This document shows positions 63,935 through 64,000 of a stretch of DNA of 64,000 bases, one piece after another. A program made the translations under genes and the position numbers. Each line of letters begins with the position of its first letter. The first letter of the stretch is position 1. The stretch is from NCBI GenBank assembly GCA_016935765.1, contig JAFGQG010000037.1:16350-80349 (forward strand), written 5' to 3'. This DNA is from a bacterium (lineage in GTDB: Bacteria > UBP14 > UBA6098 > JAFGQG01). Below the pieces are notes generated by a model, which ran no database searches, was not told where the DNA came from, and worked only from the letters and a program-made list of their open reading frames with translations.

Positions 63935-64000
63935 ATGAAAAAATTTGAGAATTTTATTATCCCTATCCTGGTTGCCCTTGTTCTGTTCAATTTGTTTTTC
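63935..64000 (+). CDS. Start of a membrane or secreted protein, cut by window end
   Basis: Only 22 codons are visible: MKKFENFIIPILVALVLFNLFF. AAGGA lies eight bases before the ATG. The basic start and long hydrophobic run fit a signal peptide or anchor. Two strong promoters upstream suggest high expression. The product cannot be named. Confidence 0.6.
   Translation, partial: MKKFENFIIPILVALVLFNLFF

Noticed and set aside
1..64000. tRNA, rRNA, insertion sequence or integrase genes
   Set aside because: I saw no cloverleaf-like gene, rRNA segment, transposase or integrase motif anywhere in the window.

Overview
The window comes from a moderately AT-rich bacterium, probably a poorly cultured lineage of the Fibrobacteres-Chlorobi-Bacteroidetes (FCB) superphylum or a nearby candidate phylum. 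The evidence is five secreted proteins ending in type A, T9SS-like sorting domains (a YPNPF motif about 80 residues before a terminal LYLK), TamA/TamB and FadL-type outer-membrane proteins, and many long secreted beta-rich proteins. Translation signals are ordinary AGGAGG-like Shine-Dalgarno sites. About fifteen sites match TTGACA-N16/17-TATAAT closely, so housekeeping promoters look sigma70-like. This placement is inference; there is no rRNA or tRNA in the window.

Bases 1-13,398 hold four tandem paralogues of very large secreted proteins built from GVYG-type repeats, a shared N-terminal domain, a Cys-rich linker (CPxCCTxPC) and a shared C-terminal domain. The third is broken at its 5' end by one frameshift and two stops. 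Decayed relatives lie at 33.7 kb and 36.7-37.7 kb, on either side of a beta-propeller lipoprotein. A more distant fibre-like protein (16.0-18.3 kb, minus strand) is in an operon with a streptopain-like C10 protease. Then come a beta-barrel protein with TamA and TamB (18.6-25.3 kb), DinD, a small kinase-like ATPase and a large secreted protein. A divergent Fpg/Nei glycosylase follows, with a hydrolase, a glutaredoxin, a ferredoxin-thioredoxin-reductase/rubredoxin fusion and a Nudix-like protein.

Bases 37.9-40.3 kb form a small defence and addiction island. It holds an antitoxin, a chimera of a toxin N-terminus with an RraB domain, and a restriction-modification pair whose methyltransferase is frameshifted in an A7 run. 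Bases 40.3-52.7 kb carry secreted and membrane proteins, an AlbA_2/winged-helix pair, a FadL-like porin, an alkyltransferase, a MazEF-like module and sorting-domain proteins (a phospholipase-like enzyme, a nitrilase, a beta-helix protein). Bases 52.9-64 kb hold a DMT transporter, a radical SAM/SPASM protein beside a small putative lipoprotein (the best candidate for an undescribed modification system), a secreted esterase, a YhhN protein and small proteins. Long non-coding stretches there are rich in dispersed palindromic repeats. The last bases contain two near-consensus promoters, a possible structured leader and the start of a truncated gene.
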